From contig JASJFT010000197.1 of NCBI GenBank assembly GCA_030770425.1, positions 1 through 64,000 on the forward strand: a stretch of DNA of 64,000 nucleotides, written 5' to 3'. Of this stretch, positions 23,571-35,178 are shown in pieces. How positions within the stretch are numbered: position 1 is the stretch's first letter; every line of letters starts with the position of its first letter. A program made the position numbers and the translations under genes. Under the pieces are notes generated by a model. It worked only from the letters and a program-made list of their open reading frames with translations, searched no databases and was not told the DNA's origin. The DNA is from Darksidea phi (lineage: Eukaryota > Ascomycota > Dothideomycetes > Pleosporales > Lentitheciaceae).

Positions 23571-23949
23571 TCAAATCACTCCTCGGGCCACCCCAAAACC
23601 CACCAAAAATGAATAAAACCACACCTTCATATCTCAACAACGGCTTAATAATAAAATTTAAAACTCTATATTTAAGCTTTAGTACCTATTTGAAGCCTCT
23701 GATTAAAGTCTTAAAATAGTAGGCCTAGCTATTATCAAGATATCGTGTTTTGGCCCCCAATTTCAAGCTAAATTGCTGCATCTCTATAACCACTTAATAA
23801 AATACTTCTAGAGTCTAATAGATGTTATAAAATAGATGTAAAGGCCTAAATATAGAGTTTTAGATTATTTTATTAAGCCGTTGTTGAGATATGAAGGTGT
23901 AGTTTTGCTCATTTTTGGTGGGTTTTGGGGTGCCCGAGGAGTGATTTGG
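23571..23949. mobile_element. Foldback (MITE-like) element with long inverted repeats
   Basis: The two ends are inverted copies of each other. The left end (about 23571-23680) and the reverse complement of the right end (about 23841-23949) share the strings AAATCACTCCTCGGG, CACCCCAAAACCCACCAA, CACCTTCATATCTC and CAACAACGGCTTAATAA, with only scattered differences over about 110 bp. The core of about 160 bp is AT-rich with no coding frame. The total length of about 380 bp, long terminal inverted repeats and lack of coding capacity fit a non-autonomous foldback or MITE-like transposon. The right end also contains a small palindrome, GGGGTGCC and GGCACCCC around 13 bp. I could not define a target-site duplication. 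It sits 71 bp upstream of the broken Zn2Cys6 gene. Confidence 0.75.
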
Positions 23950-24020
23950 CACCCCAGCCCATTCGTCTGACGATGCCATCGCAGCTCTAATATCAGAATT
24001 CTATACGGAGCTTGTACCAT

Positions 24021-25748
24021 ATGACGAGCTCGAAGCGTGATCCTGAGTGCTGTTGGACGTGCCGGCTCCGGCGAAAGAAGTGCGATCCGGAACCTGAGCA
24101 TCGCCTGCCACCGTGACGCAGAGAGGCCGAGATGGATGGACGGAGGTGCGAAGCAAAGGCATATGACCGAAAGTATCAACAACCAAATCAAGCGTAATGC
24201 TGAACAACAAAGCGAACGCGATGCTGGTTCAGCCGGCGTCAATGGAGGACTCAACCTCATCATCGAGCCTAGAAGCGCCGTTGACTCGCACCAGCTTGTT
24301 CCCAGCACCAATCACAGGGTTGATATGTCAATCCCAAGTCCACGGTTGGTGGCGAGTGCCGTCGGTCTCAGTCCTACTATTTGCCAGACATCCAGCCTCC
24401 CTAACGAAGCCGCTGCTCTGGAGCACTTTGAGACAGCGTTTCTCACCAAGTACTTAGATGACATATGCCCTTTCTTGTTCCCATTCTACAATCCAAGTGC
24501 GATAGAAACCGGGCGAAGCTGGATCCTTGCTCTCTTGAAGAATAGCGGTGTTGCATGCCATGCTGCGTTGAGCTTGACGGCTTACTTCCTCGCTGTTTTC
24601 CTGAAAGACACATACCCTGGAGAGTTTGAGCATTGCAAGAAGGAGTTGTAGAAGTACCTGGGCCAGCAGACAGATACCTACTTCAAACAGATTCGGGAGG
24701 AGGTTGAGAAATTTCGCTTTCCGATTGAAGTGGCAACTTTTTCGGAATGAGCTCGTAGCATGGAAAGCATCGGCCAAGCCTTGATCTTTGAAGTAATCTT
24801 AGTTCGATCAGGAGCAGGAATATCCATCTCACCGCCGCTTTAGGACTCTTCGACAGCATACAGCGTTATCAAATTCAGGATGATCCAGACCCGACGCTTC
24901 TGTCGCTGTTGAAAGGGTTTGGAGAGCCAACTTGGTACATTCCCGCGTCCGATTCTTATATTTGGAATACCGAACAAGCGGGGTTTCGCTTTTTCGCCGC
25001 TCTACTGATCTTCCTCGATGCTGTTAGTAGTACGGCCTCGGAACAGCGCCCTCGCCTTCTCGACCACTATCCGCTGCTGCTGGCCGAAGCCGATGGCGAA
25101 AGAAAGCACGAACCGATTCCACTTTGGCTGTCAGGTTAACATTGGGTGCCAGAACTGGGTAATTGTTGCCATCGCTGAGACTGCGGCTCTCGCCAAGTGG
25201 AAGAAAGACGCGAAGTCAGACGGAAGCTTGTCCGTTATGGAGCTGGCCGACCATGCGAGGTACATCGAAGAAGCTCTCGATAAGGGAATTTTATCCCTGG
25301 AAACGAGTAGCTTTAAGTCATACAGTGTTCAGAAAAACAAGTTCCGCTTTGGTTACTGGCGTTCACTTCCACTTGTTTCCTCCGTAACAAAACCAATATC
25401 TGGGCTCAGGCTGCCCGAATATACCTTGCTATAGTAGTCTCGGGCTGGCAGCCCCACAACGCATCAATACGAGCTGCATTGCGGAAGGTATTAGTACTTC
25501 TCCAAGATATACACTCACCAAGCCATCTGCATACGTTCACCTGGCCGCTTGTAGTGTCCGGTTGTCTTGCCGAGCCTGGTGAGAAGCAACAGTATTCCCG
25601 GTCCATTCTAGATGATCAACGCGAGGTGGGAATGCTCGGCGCCATGGCGCAGGCTCGCAATATTATAATAAAGACGTGGGAGAAGCAAGACGTTCTGGAC
25701 AGGAACAACTGGGATATGGCGTCTTGTTTTTGCATCCTGGGTTTCTAG
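24021..25748 (+). pseudogene. Broken Zn2Cys6 transcription factor
   Basis: Relic of a fungal Zn(II)2Cys6 regulator with a C-terminal fungal-specific regulatory domain. It begins ATG at 24021 and shows the first half of the zinc cluster (CWTCRLRRKKCD, with ligands at codons 11, 14 and 21). Then, without room for an intron, the frame jumps to the segment normally found after the last ligands (LSIACHRDAERPRWMDGG), so about ten residues including two cysteines are missing. Homology continues to a stop TAG at 24649-24651 (KKEL, stop, KYLGQQ). It then shifts frame near 24750, 24815, 25135 and 25390, each time resuming family-like sequence (MESIGQALIFEV, NIHLTAALGLFDSI, IGCQNWVIVAIAETAAL, IWAQAARIYLAIVVSGWQP, ending near WDMASCFCILGF). 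Several independent breaks make a functional product very unlikely. Confidence 0.85.
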
Positions 25749-25937
25749 CGCTACTAATATAGTGCTATTGGTGCGTTAGGACTGTGCCTCACTGTCTAGA
25801 TACCGCATTTGTTTACTACATACACACTTTGCTCCCCTAGCAATATGAACCCACGCTCGGATACGCGCATTTATCCAACGCACCTGGTACATCTATCAAA
25901 AATCTCGTCGCCACCATAGAGCTTCCATTTTGATGCA

Positions 25938-27012
25938 TCATTTGCTCTTCCACAGACCCAAAACCTCCTCAACTGTAGTTGTCTCCATCTCCTGAAATCT
26001 CCTATTGAGAGCCTTCTCCTCGGGAACAGTGAACAAACCATGTACTACATAAAGGCCAAATCTGGCCTGGAAAGCACGCCGAATACCTATTGCAAGGTAG
26101 GAGTCGGTGGCATACAAAGGCATCTCGGTGGATTCGCCTTGCATGAGCTTCTCAGTACTATCGTATGTGATCTTGAGCTTGGCACCTATTACTGGTCAAC
26201 CAATAGGTTTGAATATTGGAAGGTCAACTGCGCTCACCAGTCAATTCCTCAGCTTGCTTGACCACTCGATTCCATGTCGTATTCTCGCTGTATGCGCAGA
26301 ACGATTCTTCCCACTTCGGTAGTTCAAGCATGGCAGCAACAAACTTGCCCAGGTCCTGACTGTAAGTGAGTGGGAACTTCTCATCTCCAGTACCAGGGAT
26401 GACTGCTGTCCTGGTTGCCATATTAAGGACAAAGGTAACGGGCTTTAGGTGAGACTGAATGTATGGCATGCCGTAGTAGTCGAGGAAGAAGCCGTTGTAG
26501 AACTGGGTCCATTCGAGGCTGGTCTTTTTGATCTTAGCCATGACTGCAAGACGGGCCTTTTGCGGGGCAAGTTGGAGTCTGTAGGTTTGTTAGGTTGCCC
26601 AATGGGTGATAGCAATGGATGCTCACTCTTCCGGCGGCATTGGGATTCCCCAGTTGCTGATAATGAACGGATTCATCGTCTTAGAATTTTCCACTGCTCT
26701 CAAAACATTGATCTCCGTCACACTTGGGGTGTCATCAAAGATGAAAATGGCGGATATCACCACTTCAATGTTGTTTTCTTCGAGTACTTTTGTCAGAGTG
26801 TCGACATCGTAGTCCACCGCGAGAACGGGGTTCGTGTCTTGGGTTTTGGGAGTCTGGGAGCGACAAGTTAGTAGCAGCGAGAATAGCTTTACCCAAAGCG
26901 CACTCACCTTTCAAGACAGGGCGATAGCTTTGTGTTTTCCGGTCTCTCTCAAGGCGTCCATAATGGTTCGTCCGACACCCCCGTTGCCCCCTGGAACGGC
27001 GACGGTTACCAT
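25938..27012 (-). pseudogene. NmrA-like / isoflavone-reductase-like gene with one in-frame stop
   Basis: NAD(P)-binding protein of the NmrA/isoflavone-reductase group (atypical SDR). Four exons are read: 26908-27012, 26627-26853, 26238-26578 and 25938-26185, with introns of 54, 48 and 52 nt. All keep frame and total 307 codons, normal for the family. The glycine motif is VAVPGGNGGVGRTI near residues 4-17. Later marks are FIISNWGIPMP, LEWTQFYNGFFLDYYG and DLGKFVAAMLELP. The only flaw is TGA at 26911-26913 (codon 34), just before the first splice donor, where relatives have an Arg or similar residue. A CGA to TGA change would explain it. Everything downstream is undamaged, so this is a very recent pseudogene, a strain variant or a base error. 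Confidence 0.75.
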
Positions 27013-28018
27013 ATTTATGATGTCGAAAACCTTTGGCTGTGCTCAGGGTAATGGTGTGCCCGCTGTAGGAAGAGCTACAACGTGATACCTATACCGCTCA
27101 GCAGCGGCGATTGACTTGTACATTATGTGAGCTGTACGAGCAACATTATGAATCAAATCCCTTCTCTACTATCAATACATCAACAACTTCTCTTCTTTGA
27201 TGTTGGCGGGTCGATTGTTTCCTTTTTGGATAGATCGCGCGGAGCAGCTGGCTGCGCGCTCAATTGAACGCGCTGGGAAGACTATAGATTATAGTTACGC
27301 AGCTCGGGGTCAATCGTTTCCGGGCCCACCCCTCTTCACACGCGGTTTTTCTATGATGAGAGCGGGTAGCATTCCGATAGGCCCGACCGAGATTTTGGGC
27401 AGGTGTTAGGCTTGTAATCAGATAGGTATACAAGGCCAATAACTGTCAAATACACCAATATTTCACAATCAGGTGCGCGTTTGATTTGTAACTGCGTTCA
27501 GCTAGGTATCTGATCGTGGATCCATGGACATCGGACTCAAGCATGTTACCCGTCTCACCCTAGTCACCAATTTGTCCAAAATCCATTGCCCATCATAGCA
27601 CATTGCACACAGCCATCCGCCTCTACTGATGCCATTGGCCGTCTGATACAAGAGGGAAATAGCAGACCACTCGGAACGCCGGGGATATGATGCGGATAAG
27701 ATTTGGGGGTACAAGACGGTGTATCTGACGATGCTTTCGTAAATTAAACATAAACAGGGGATCGGTCTGTTCGGGGATCCGGGGAAAAGTGTGCAAGGGG
27801 GTTGGAGGGCAATGTGCAGTCCCACAACTACGGGTTGCTGGTATTCTGGAAGGGTGGTGTATTACATCGAATAGATTCAATCTCCTGACCTCTCAATCGA
27901 GGAGATGGGGGGTCTGAAATGGGTATGATGGGAACTGCGAAAGAATAAATAGGAGTCGTCTGCTTAAGTAACGAGCAAAGACTTACTTGTGGAGATATTG
28001 TAAAGATAAATTAACTCT
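27013..28018. other. Gene-poor stretch
   Basis: About 1 kb between the NmrA-like start and the importin alpha stop. Open frames are short and featureless. No repeat recognised. Confidence 0.5.
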
Positions 28019-29812
28019 TCACATGTCCATGGAGTCACCGCCGTTAGCGAAATTGAAGTTCTGTTGCTGCTGTGCCTGCGGAGCGCCAAAGCCGAAGTGA
28101 CCATCCTGGGTAACTTGAGGTCCAGTCTCCCCCATGTTCTCAGCGTCGCCTTCCTCGTCTGAGAAATACTTCTCGATGATGTTATATGCCTTCATATAGA
28201 TCTCTTCGTTGGCGTTGTTTTGGCAGTCGTGGATCTTCTCCATACCGCCAACCTCTTCGATGAAGAGAGCATAACGGTTGATCGGCTCACCCGTAGCTCC
28301 ATCAACTCCCGATTCCTTGTCCATCTCCCCGACCTTGAGGATATTCTCAAGGCCATCAAGAGCGACTTGAATAATCTTGTTGTCAGGGCAGGCGAGCAGG
28401 TCACACAATGGCTTGATGCAGCCGCTTTGGACAAGGTAGCGGATCTGGGCAGGCTTCTGGAGACCGCCAGAGGTAGCGTTGGAAATGGCCCAGCAAGCCT
28501 CCTTCCTCGTCTTGAAGTCGCCGTTTTGGAGAAGGTGAATGAGCGGGGGGATGATGTTGGCATCAATGACAGCTTGGATCTGGGTAGAGTTGCCAGCGGT
28601 GACATTGGAAATTGTCCAGCAGGCCTCCTTGCGAATACCATCCTTGGTAGAGCTCAGAAGAGATAGCAGGGCAGGAAGCGCACCACAGTTGATAATGACC
28701 TGAGTCTGCACGTCATCCCCTGTAACGATGTTGCCTACAGAGCGGAGGGCGGGGGTCTGGACAGAGGTGGAAGCGTGCATGAGAAGCTCCACAAGACGGC
28801 GGGGAATGCCAGCCTCGATGACAGCCTGGATCTTGTCGTTCGACCCATCCGAAAGGTAGGATATGGCCCAGCAGGCGTCGATAAGGACCTCATCATCGAG
28901 CGAGTACACAAGCTTGGAAAGAACGGGGAGGGCGGGCTGGATCTACAATGAGTCAGCGATACATCTAACGTGACAAGGAGTAGAGTACACCCACCGTTTG
29001 CCAGTCCGGCTGGGGTGTCTTTCCACGGCAGAAGTTGCTCAGAGTCCAGGTGGCGTTCCTCAGCATGCTGAGCTTGCGGCTGTCACCCAGGAGGGCAAGC
29101 AACGGGCGGAGGGCTCCGGCCTGGAGGACGAAGTCGCGGCAGGCGGGACTGTCGCCGGCGATGTTTCCAAGCGCCCAGACGGCCTGCTCCCGCACATCGG
29201 GCTCGTGGCTGCTGAGCAGTTCAACGAAGATGGGCACCGCACCAGCCTCGATGACTACCTGAGTCTGCTGAGCAGAACCGGAGGCGATGTTGGTGAGAGC
29301 CCACGCGGCTTCGAACTGAACCAGTGTGTGCGGCGACCGAAGGAACTCGACGAATCTGCTTACGACGCCCGTCTCAATGACTCGCTCGATGGGGGGATTG
29401 CGCTCCTTGGACAAGAGTTTCCGGAACTTGGTCGTTGCCTGAATCTGCTCGTCGATCTGTTCCGAGAAGACGCCCTTAACCATCTGGGGGAGCTCTTCGT
29501 TCAGCTAGCGCATATCGTTAGCTAGACGTCTCATATGGGGTATTGTGCTATGCGTATGCGAGCATACGAGGGGTAACTTACCTGGCTCTCGATATTCCCG
29601 CCTTCATCGTCGCTGTCGGGGGCAGCACCGAGAGAGGCACCCGGCTGGTCTCTGCCCGCAATACCGCGTCGCTTTGCGAGATTTTCCTCACGCTTTGCCC
29701 TACGGATCTCGACCTGCTGCTCCTCGCGGCGGCGGCGGAGCTCATCAGGCTTGAAGGCGCTCTTCGCTTTGAAGGTGGTGCGGCGATGCTCGGGAATGTA
29801 CTTGTCGGCCAT
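28019..29812 (-). CDS. SRP1: Importin subunit alpha (karyopherin alpha)
   Basis: Adaptor that binds classical nuclear localisation signals and carries cargo with importin beta through the nuclear pore. Three exons are read: 29582-29812, 28995-29504 and 28019-28942 (introns 29505-29581 and 28943-28994), giving 554 aa, normal length. Residues 1 to about 75 are the importin-beta-binding domain, rich in Arg/Lys ([31 protein letters not shown]). About ten armadillo repeats follow, with the Trp/Asn ladder that binds signals: [48 protein letters not shown]. The C-terminus has the acidic Cse1-interacting type segment ([12 protein letters not shown]) and a Gln-rich tail. It is divergent from POT1, 347 bp apart. 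Confidence 0.96.
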
Positions 29813-30159
29813 GGTGGTGACTCGTGCGGCTGACTATGGGTGCAGGAGTGGTGTGTGGAAGGCAAGCGGGTTTGTTTGGAGGGGATTTATCTTCAGTCGT
29901 GGGGGGCAGGGGAGGTGAAAAGGCGGAGCGGCACCAGCGGCCTACGCTAGTCGATAGATGTACTAGCTTCATTAGCGCCTTGGCTACGAGCATCGCATCG
30001 ACTATACAAACTGCCTCTCCACACCTTCGCACCACACATCGCGATCCGTAAGCTCCCGCGCCATCCTGCTGCCTCAAATTTCTCTTTGCAAAAGACGCCG
30101 AGGGCTATCAGGCTTCCTGTTCCGTCAAATAGTGCTACAGCTTTGTAGATTATCCTACC
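29813..30159. promoter_or_regulatory. Divergent promoter between importin alpha and POT1
   Basis: 347 bp separate the two start codons, so the promoters share this region. I see no clear core motif. Confidence 0.45.
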
Positions 30160-32095
30160 ATGTCTCTGCCCAGCGGATTCACACCGGTGCGCGATTTGGT
30201 GGCGGCTGCTGCCTCCTCCCGGCCAGAATTGGCCCCGGTCAGCGTTCTGGGGATGGTGACTCGCCTATCGGTGCCAATTCACCAACTTAATTCTCTTTAC
30301 ATCCTAGAGTTCACCGTCCAGGATGACTTCGCAGCTGGGAGTGAATCTAGTCTCCGCTGCAAGGTTATTCGCAATCAGAAGGAGAAACTCCCCAAGATTC
30401 AGGCGGTCGGAGACTTCGTTCTTCTCTTCGCCTTCAAAACGATGGCCGGCTCACCGGCAATGATAGTCACTAACCACAAGTTCAGGTCTCGGGTGATGGT
30501 CTTTCCCCGCGACAAGATCCCGATACCTGAATTAGCGCTTTCAGTCCAGTGCGGCAGTACAAAGTTAGCATACACAACTTGTGAACCTGGCCCATTCCCC
30601 ACTCCCGCGGAGCAGATGGCCATAGTTCGCTTGAAGAAGGCCGCACCTTTCTTTGATTTGCAAAAGCCTCAGCAAGATGCAGACAAGACCGTCCCCACAC
30701 TACCGTCTCGAGCTCTACCATCCGCACCAAAGAAGCAGAAGCTTTGCAACCTCAAGGACATGGACCTTTCTAAGTACTACGACCTTGTCGGCGAAGTCGT
30801 TAAGACCTTCTACCCAGACTACACCACCGTCGACCTTTACGTGACAGACTATACCACCAACAAGGACCTCTTTCTGTACGAGGATACGGACGAGACAAAC
30901 GACTTCAGCTATGGCTCCCAGAAGAAATGGCCGGGACCGTTCGGTCAAATGACAATGGCGATACGACTCTATGAGCCCCACGCTTCGTTCGCGCGGAACA
31001 ATGTCCGTGAAGGCGACATTGTTCACCTACAAAACATCCACACCAAACTATCGCAGGCCGGCAAGCTTGAAGGCGCTATTCATCAAGACCAGAGGTTCCT
31101 TGACAGGGTCTGCATTCGCAAATGCACTCGTAAGGAGCAGATTGCGGGCCTGACCAAGCACAAGGCAGCCTACGAAAATGAGTATCACCTGCGAAAAATT
31201 AGTGGGCATGCCATTCAGAGTCTACCGAAGAAGCCTTCAGCGAAGGCATCCGCGAAGAGGAAAGATGAGAAGAAGGAGAGGCAGCGGCTACAGAAGGAGC
31301 TAGAGCAACAAGAACTGGAGGAGAAGGCCAAGGAGCTCGATGTCGCTCAGGCAGGTATCAACCCCCACGGTAAGTCAGGCTAGCGTTTCTCTTTGCAACT
31401 GTACTGACCTCTTTAGTTGTCGCCGGAAACGTCGAGAAGAAACTCTCCAGCGTAGCTGAAATCGTTCACAACCCTCACCGTACGACGAAGACCGAGATAG
31501 GCACTTTGCACTTACCGTTTGTTAATTGCAAGTACCGTGCCCGTGTTCGAGTTATTGATATGTGGCCTATGAAGCTCTGGGATTTCGCGCGCAGCCGGAG
31601 TGACCCAAAGTATGGCGATCCAGGTCTCTCAGCCGAGGACAGAGAGCTCTACAGGGATGTGTTCAAGTGGAACTTTGTTCTGTTCGTGGAGGATGCGGAC
31701 GCTCCGGCTGGCAAGACACCTGACAGGCTTGCGCTCAACTTTGGCGACATGCAGGGCCAGTATCTTCTCAAGATGGACGCATGCAAGTGAGTAAGCTCGG
31801 CGGAGGACCCCACTTGTGCTAACGTATCTACAGCCTTCGACAGAGCCCAGAGAAACGCAAGCAGCTAGAACAGAAGATGTTCATTCTTTGGGGAAACTTG
31901 CGCGAGAGGAAGATTGCGCTACTCCAAGAAGGTATCCATCTGCCTCTCCCTACGGGCGATACGCGACTGCGATTGCAGAATAAGCCCTTCGATTGCTGCA
32001 TCGAAGAGTTTGGCGTGCCGGTCGGCGAGAACCCGGGAGATCCTAAGAGCTGGATGCGTATCCACAGCCTGTTCAACACTACAATTATGGATTGA
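30160..32095 (+). CDS. POT1: Protection of telomeres protein 1 (Pot1)
   Basis: Single-stranded telomeric DNA-binding protein of the shelterin complex, which caps the 3' G-strand overhang. Three exons are read: 30160-31369, 31417-31786 and 31834-32095 (two 47-nt introns), giving 613 aa. Residues about 8-150 form the first OB fold (SVLGMVTRLSVP, LYILEFTVQDD, GDFVLLFAFKT). A second OB fold lies at about 205-350 (KYYDLVGEVVKTFYPD, VDLYVTDYTTNKDLF, VREGDIVHLQNIHTK). A charged coiled-coil-like linker rich in Lys/Glu follows (KRKDEKKERQRLQKELEQ). The C-terminal part (YRARVRVIDMWPMKLWDFA, WNFVLFVEDADAP, WMRIHSLFNTTI) would bind the partner Tpz1/TPP1. The start at 30160 is the ATG that opens the OB fold. 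Confidence 0.9.
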
Positions 32096-32915
32096 GAGTC
32101 GTCGGCTATCTCCTTCAGCAAAAAGGTAGCCTGTAAACGCTTGGGTTCTTTGCCGGGGGATGGCATGGCGAATGAGTTTTAATGTGGGGTTCGTTGTATA
32201 CTGTGCAAAAGAGAGCCAAGTCACCCTCAGCCTCCACTGCAGAACGGCAGTACTGGGCCATGAGGTGAAGATATGGACTGTCTTTGGCAGATTTTATTTG
32301 GAAGTTTTGGTGATCCTAATAGGTGCATTATAGGCGCAGGCGGATTTCCTTTCCGATATTCTTGATACCCCAGGAGCATATCGCCCCTAATTTCGGTTTT
32401 CTTTACTGTCATCTTGTACAACAACTGAAGGTTTGTGACCAATCAGACCCAGCGTCTTCCCAAAATGGAAATACTACCCCCAACGAATCCATCGCGCATG
32501 TGCATAGGCGAACCTCAGATTTCCCCCACAATGGAGAACTGCCGTCAGCTGTAACCTCGGTTTGACCGTGCGCTCCTACCCTGAATGGAAGTCGAGGAGA
32601 TTTGCGAGTTGAGGTGCGGTATTGCGTGATCAGGCGCCATTGTCCCAGCGTGTCACTCCATGTACTACGGTCTTTCATAATGCCAGCTTGCACTTTGTAC
32701 CTCAAGTAACATCCCTTCCTTCACATTCAACAACTGCATTCGAGGCGAAAGGACGCACAATAGACGGGGCTTGCAAGTCGTTGTCAGCCAGCGACGCGTT
32801 TCGCTTGAACGGTACTACTCACTGGAATACTTCTTCGAGACATTCAGCGACCTCAAGGAATATCCCGGAGCCTTGCGATCTTGTTAGGTCTTAGAAGCTA
32901 GACTGGAAAGACGCC
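32096..32915. other. Intergenic, UPF0643 promoter
   Basis: About 820 bp between two plus-strand genes. It should contain the POT1 3' end and the promoter of the next gene. Nothing further recognised. Confidence 0.5.
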
Positions 32916-33769
32916 ATGGTTCCAGGAACTAATCTCCCTATCCCCGAGGGCGAGATCGAGGAAGCGGACAACATCATACTACCACAGAAGAACATGCAAA
33001 ATCCGTCGAACTCCACTTGCAAGGAAAAGGTCGTCCTGCATCCGTCCCTAGTGACCAAGGACTTCGACAAGCTACGTTTTGAAGCTGCAGCATCCCGTCA
33101 ATTAGACGTTTGCGAGTCAAAGGACGCGACCGTCGAAGTTGACACTCCATCTCCGACGCTTACGCGCCTCTCTACATTCCTCATCTCGTCGCCGTACAAT
33201 GAGCCGGACCATTACCTTGATCTGACAGACCTCGAAACACCAAACAGCCTGTTCGCCAAAGCACTCACAGCACTCAAGCCTCTCAGATCAGACTACGCTA
33301 CCGCACCCTACACCGAGGCCCTAAACTTCTCTGCAGTTCTCTCTCTGATTCAGACTTTGGCAGCAGCCGAATCCTTCAAATGGCGCGGAACCAGCTTCTA
33401 TGTCGTCATTTTCCGGTCCAAACTCAAAACTGACATCGACAACGACTTGTTGTACAAGCTAGACTTTGAAAGCCACCGTGAGGCATGCGAGTCTGGGGGC
33501 TTGCTGAAGTACTGGTTTGGTAAGCCCGATGGCGAGCGCCAAAATATGGCGACTTGTAAGTGAATCATGTCGAGTGTTTTGAGCCTGGGCTAATAGCAAT
33601 AGGCTTCTGGCGCTCACGTGAAGAGGCGCACAAGGGTGGAATGGGTCCATGGCATGCGAAGGCAAGAGCTGCAGGTAGAAGACTGTACGAGCACATTCAC
33701 TTCTCTACGCATCGGTTTACGGTTCTTGATGGGGCGGAAGAGTTCACATTTGAGGACTGGGAGAGCTAG
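32916..33769 (+). CDS. UPF0643 family protein
   Basis: Conserved fungal protein of unknown function, like fission yeast PB2B2.08. Two exons are read, 32916-33555 and 33603-33769 (47-nt intron), giving 268 aa. The N-terminal 85 residues are polar and variable. The conserved part runs from about residue 88: PYNEPDHYLDLTDLE, SFYVVIFRSKLKTDID, ESGGLLKYWFGKPDGE, then across the splice NMATCFWRSREEA and GPWHAKARAAGRRLYEHI, the signature end of the family. No signal peptide or membrane segment is present. The pattern of conserved Trp, His and Arg suggests an alpha/beta fold, but no catalytic role is known. Confidence 0.8.
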
Positions 33770-35178
33770 GGAAGTTGTGGTGACGTGATGGCGGGCTGGT
33801 GTGATACAATGTATCTTCAAGAATATTAGAGACTATGGTCGTGAACTGGCGTTGATCAAGTCAATTCGATGTCTTAATACATCAGCTTAATTACGGGAGT
33901 CTCAAAAGTTTCAGCATTCAGATAGAAAAGCAAGTTTACTACATGTGTGACTTAGATGGTACACAATGTTGCATCCTAAAAGCGTGGGTGGTCTGAAATT
34001 TCCTTGCAATGAGGCTGAACTTGATGCTTGCTTGTATGTGGATGTCTACATTCGCCCATCAATGGCAGCCAAGCAGGGTGGAAGAAACGTCATGTAACGC
34101 TTTTCTTTCTTCGCAGATGGCTTGTCAAGCAATTATCATTTGATCCATGACCATCTAGAATCTATCAGTCTCTCCCACCCATCTCCTCTTAGGCCTGATA
34201 GTACGTCTATGGCAGTGTGTTGCTAGAGGTGGAGCACTGCATTCTAGATTTCTCTGCTTCGCATTTCCTTCCCCCTGCCTTACAAATAGAATGCGGGGAG
34301 TACCACTAGGTCGGCCCGAAAGATAAGTCTGAAGGCACGACGACATGAAAGTGAGCAATGAGCTCGAACATATATTGGCCTCAAGGTAAATGAGAAAATA
34401 CGGTGGAGAGCATCTCCGATGACTGCAATAGAGGTGTGCAGTAGATGAAAACATTTGATAGTCAATATTGATGCAGGCGTTGGCATTCGCAAATGAACGC
34501 CAGCACCGCATGGCTTCCTTCGCATCATCTCAAACTTCATCAGACTCACCCACCATCGTAACCAAATGCACCAAACCAGTCTCGCCCTCACATAACAGCA
34601 AAGCTTACTGAATACTTACCTCATTATATTTATACCTAAGTCGACAAGCTGTCAGCTACTTGCACACATTGTAGCAGGACTACTATAATGGGTATATATT
34701 TTATAAACAGAGATAGGTTGTTGTACTGTGGGCGGAAGTGTGCGCAGAATTTTAGTGGTGCTGCCTCTTCGTTACCACTGTTGGGGCTCTCAACCGCCTG
34801 TTAATGTTCAAAATATCACCTCGTCGGTCGTGAACATCCCTCACGATTGACAGTGCCGTGTACAGCTCTACAGCTCTATTACCGTGTATAAGGTGTGGAT
34901 ATAGCACCTCTACTGCCTACAAATTCCTACTTTGTTTCGTGCGGACCTTACAAAAGTAACTCCCTCCATAAAAATCCAAACAGATCATACGAGGCATTAT
35001 GCTCTATGCCTCAAGCGGGGCTATGTATGCATCGTAAGGTTTGTAAAAGGTCATTCCAACGGGAGACCAATCATGAACAAGAAGATAAAGCTCCCTCCAA
35101 TATCTACAGCGAATAAAAACTCTCGATACAATACCCCATGCTTCAAGATCACACATGAAGAAATTAACCTTTTCCACC
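33770..35178. other. Convergent gene-poor stretch with one repeat copy
   Basis: About 1.4 kb between two 3' ends. It contains one copy (34934-34981) of a 48-bp dispersed repeat whose second copy is at 41359. I see no gene. Confidence 0.5.
34934..34981. repeat. 48-bp dispersed repeat, copy 1
   Basis: Aligns without gaps to 41359-41406, with 40 of 48 positions identical by my count. Shared strings are GTTTCGTGCGGAC, TTACAAAAG and AAAATCCAAAC. The flanks differ. Confidence 0.65.
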
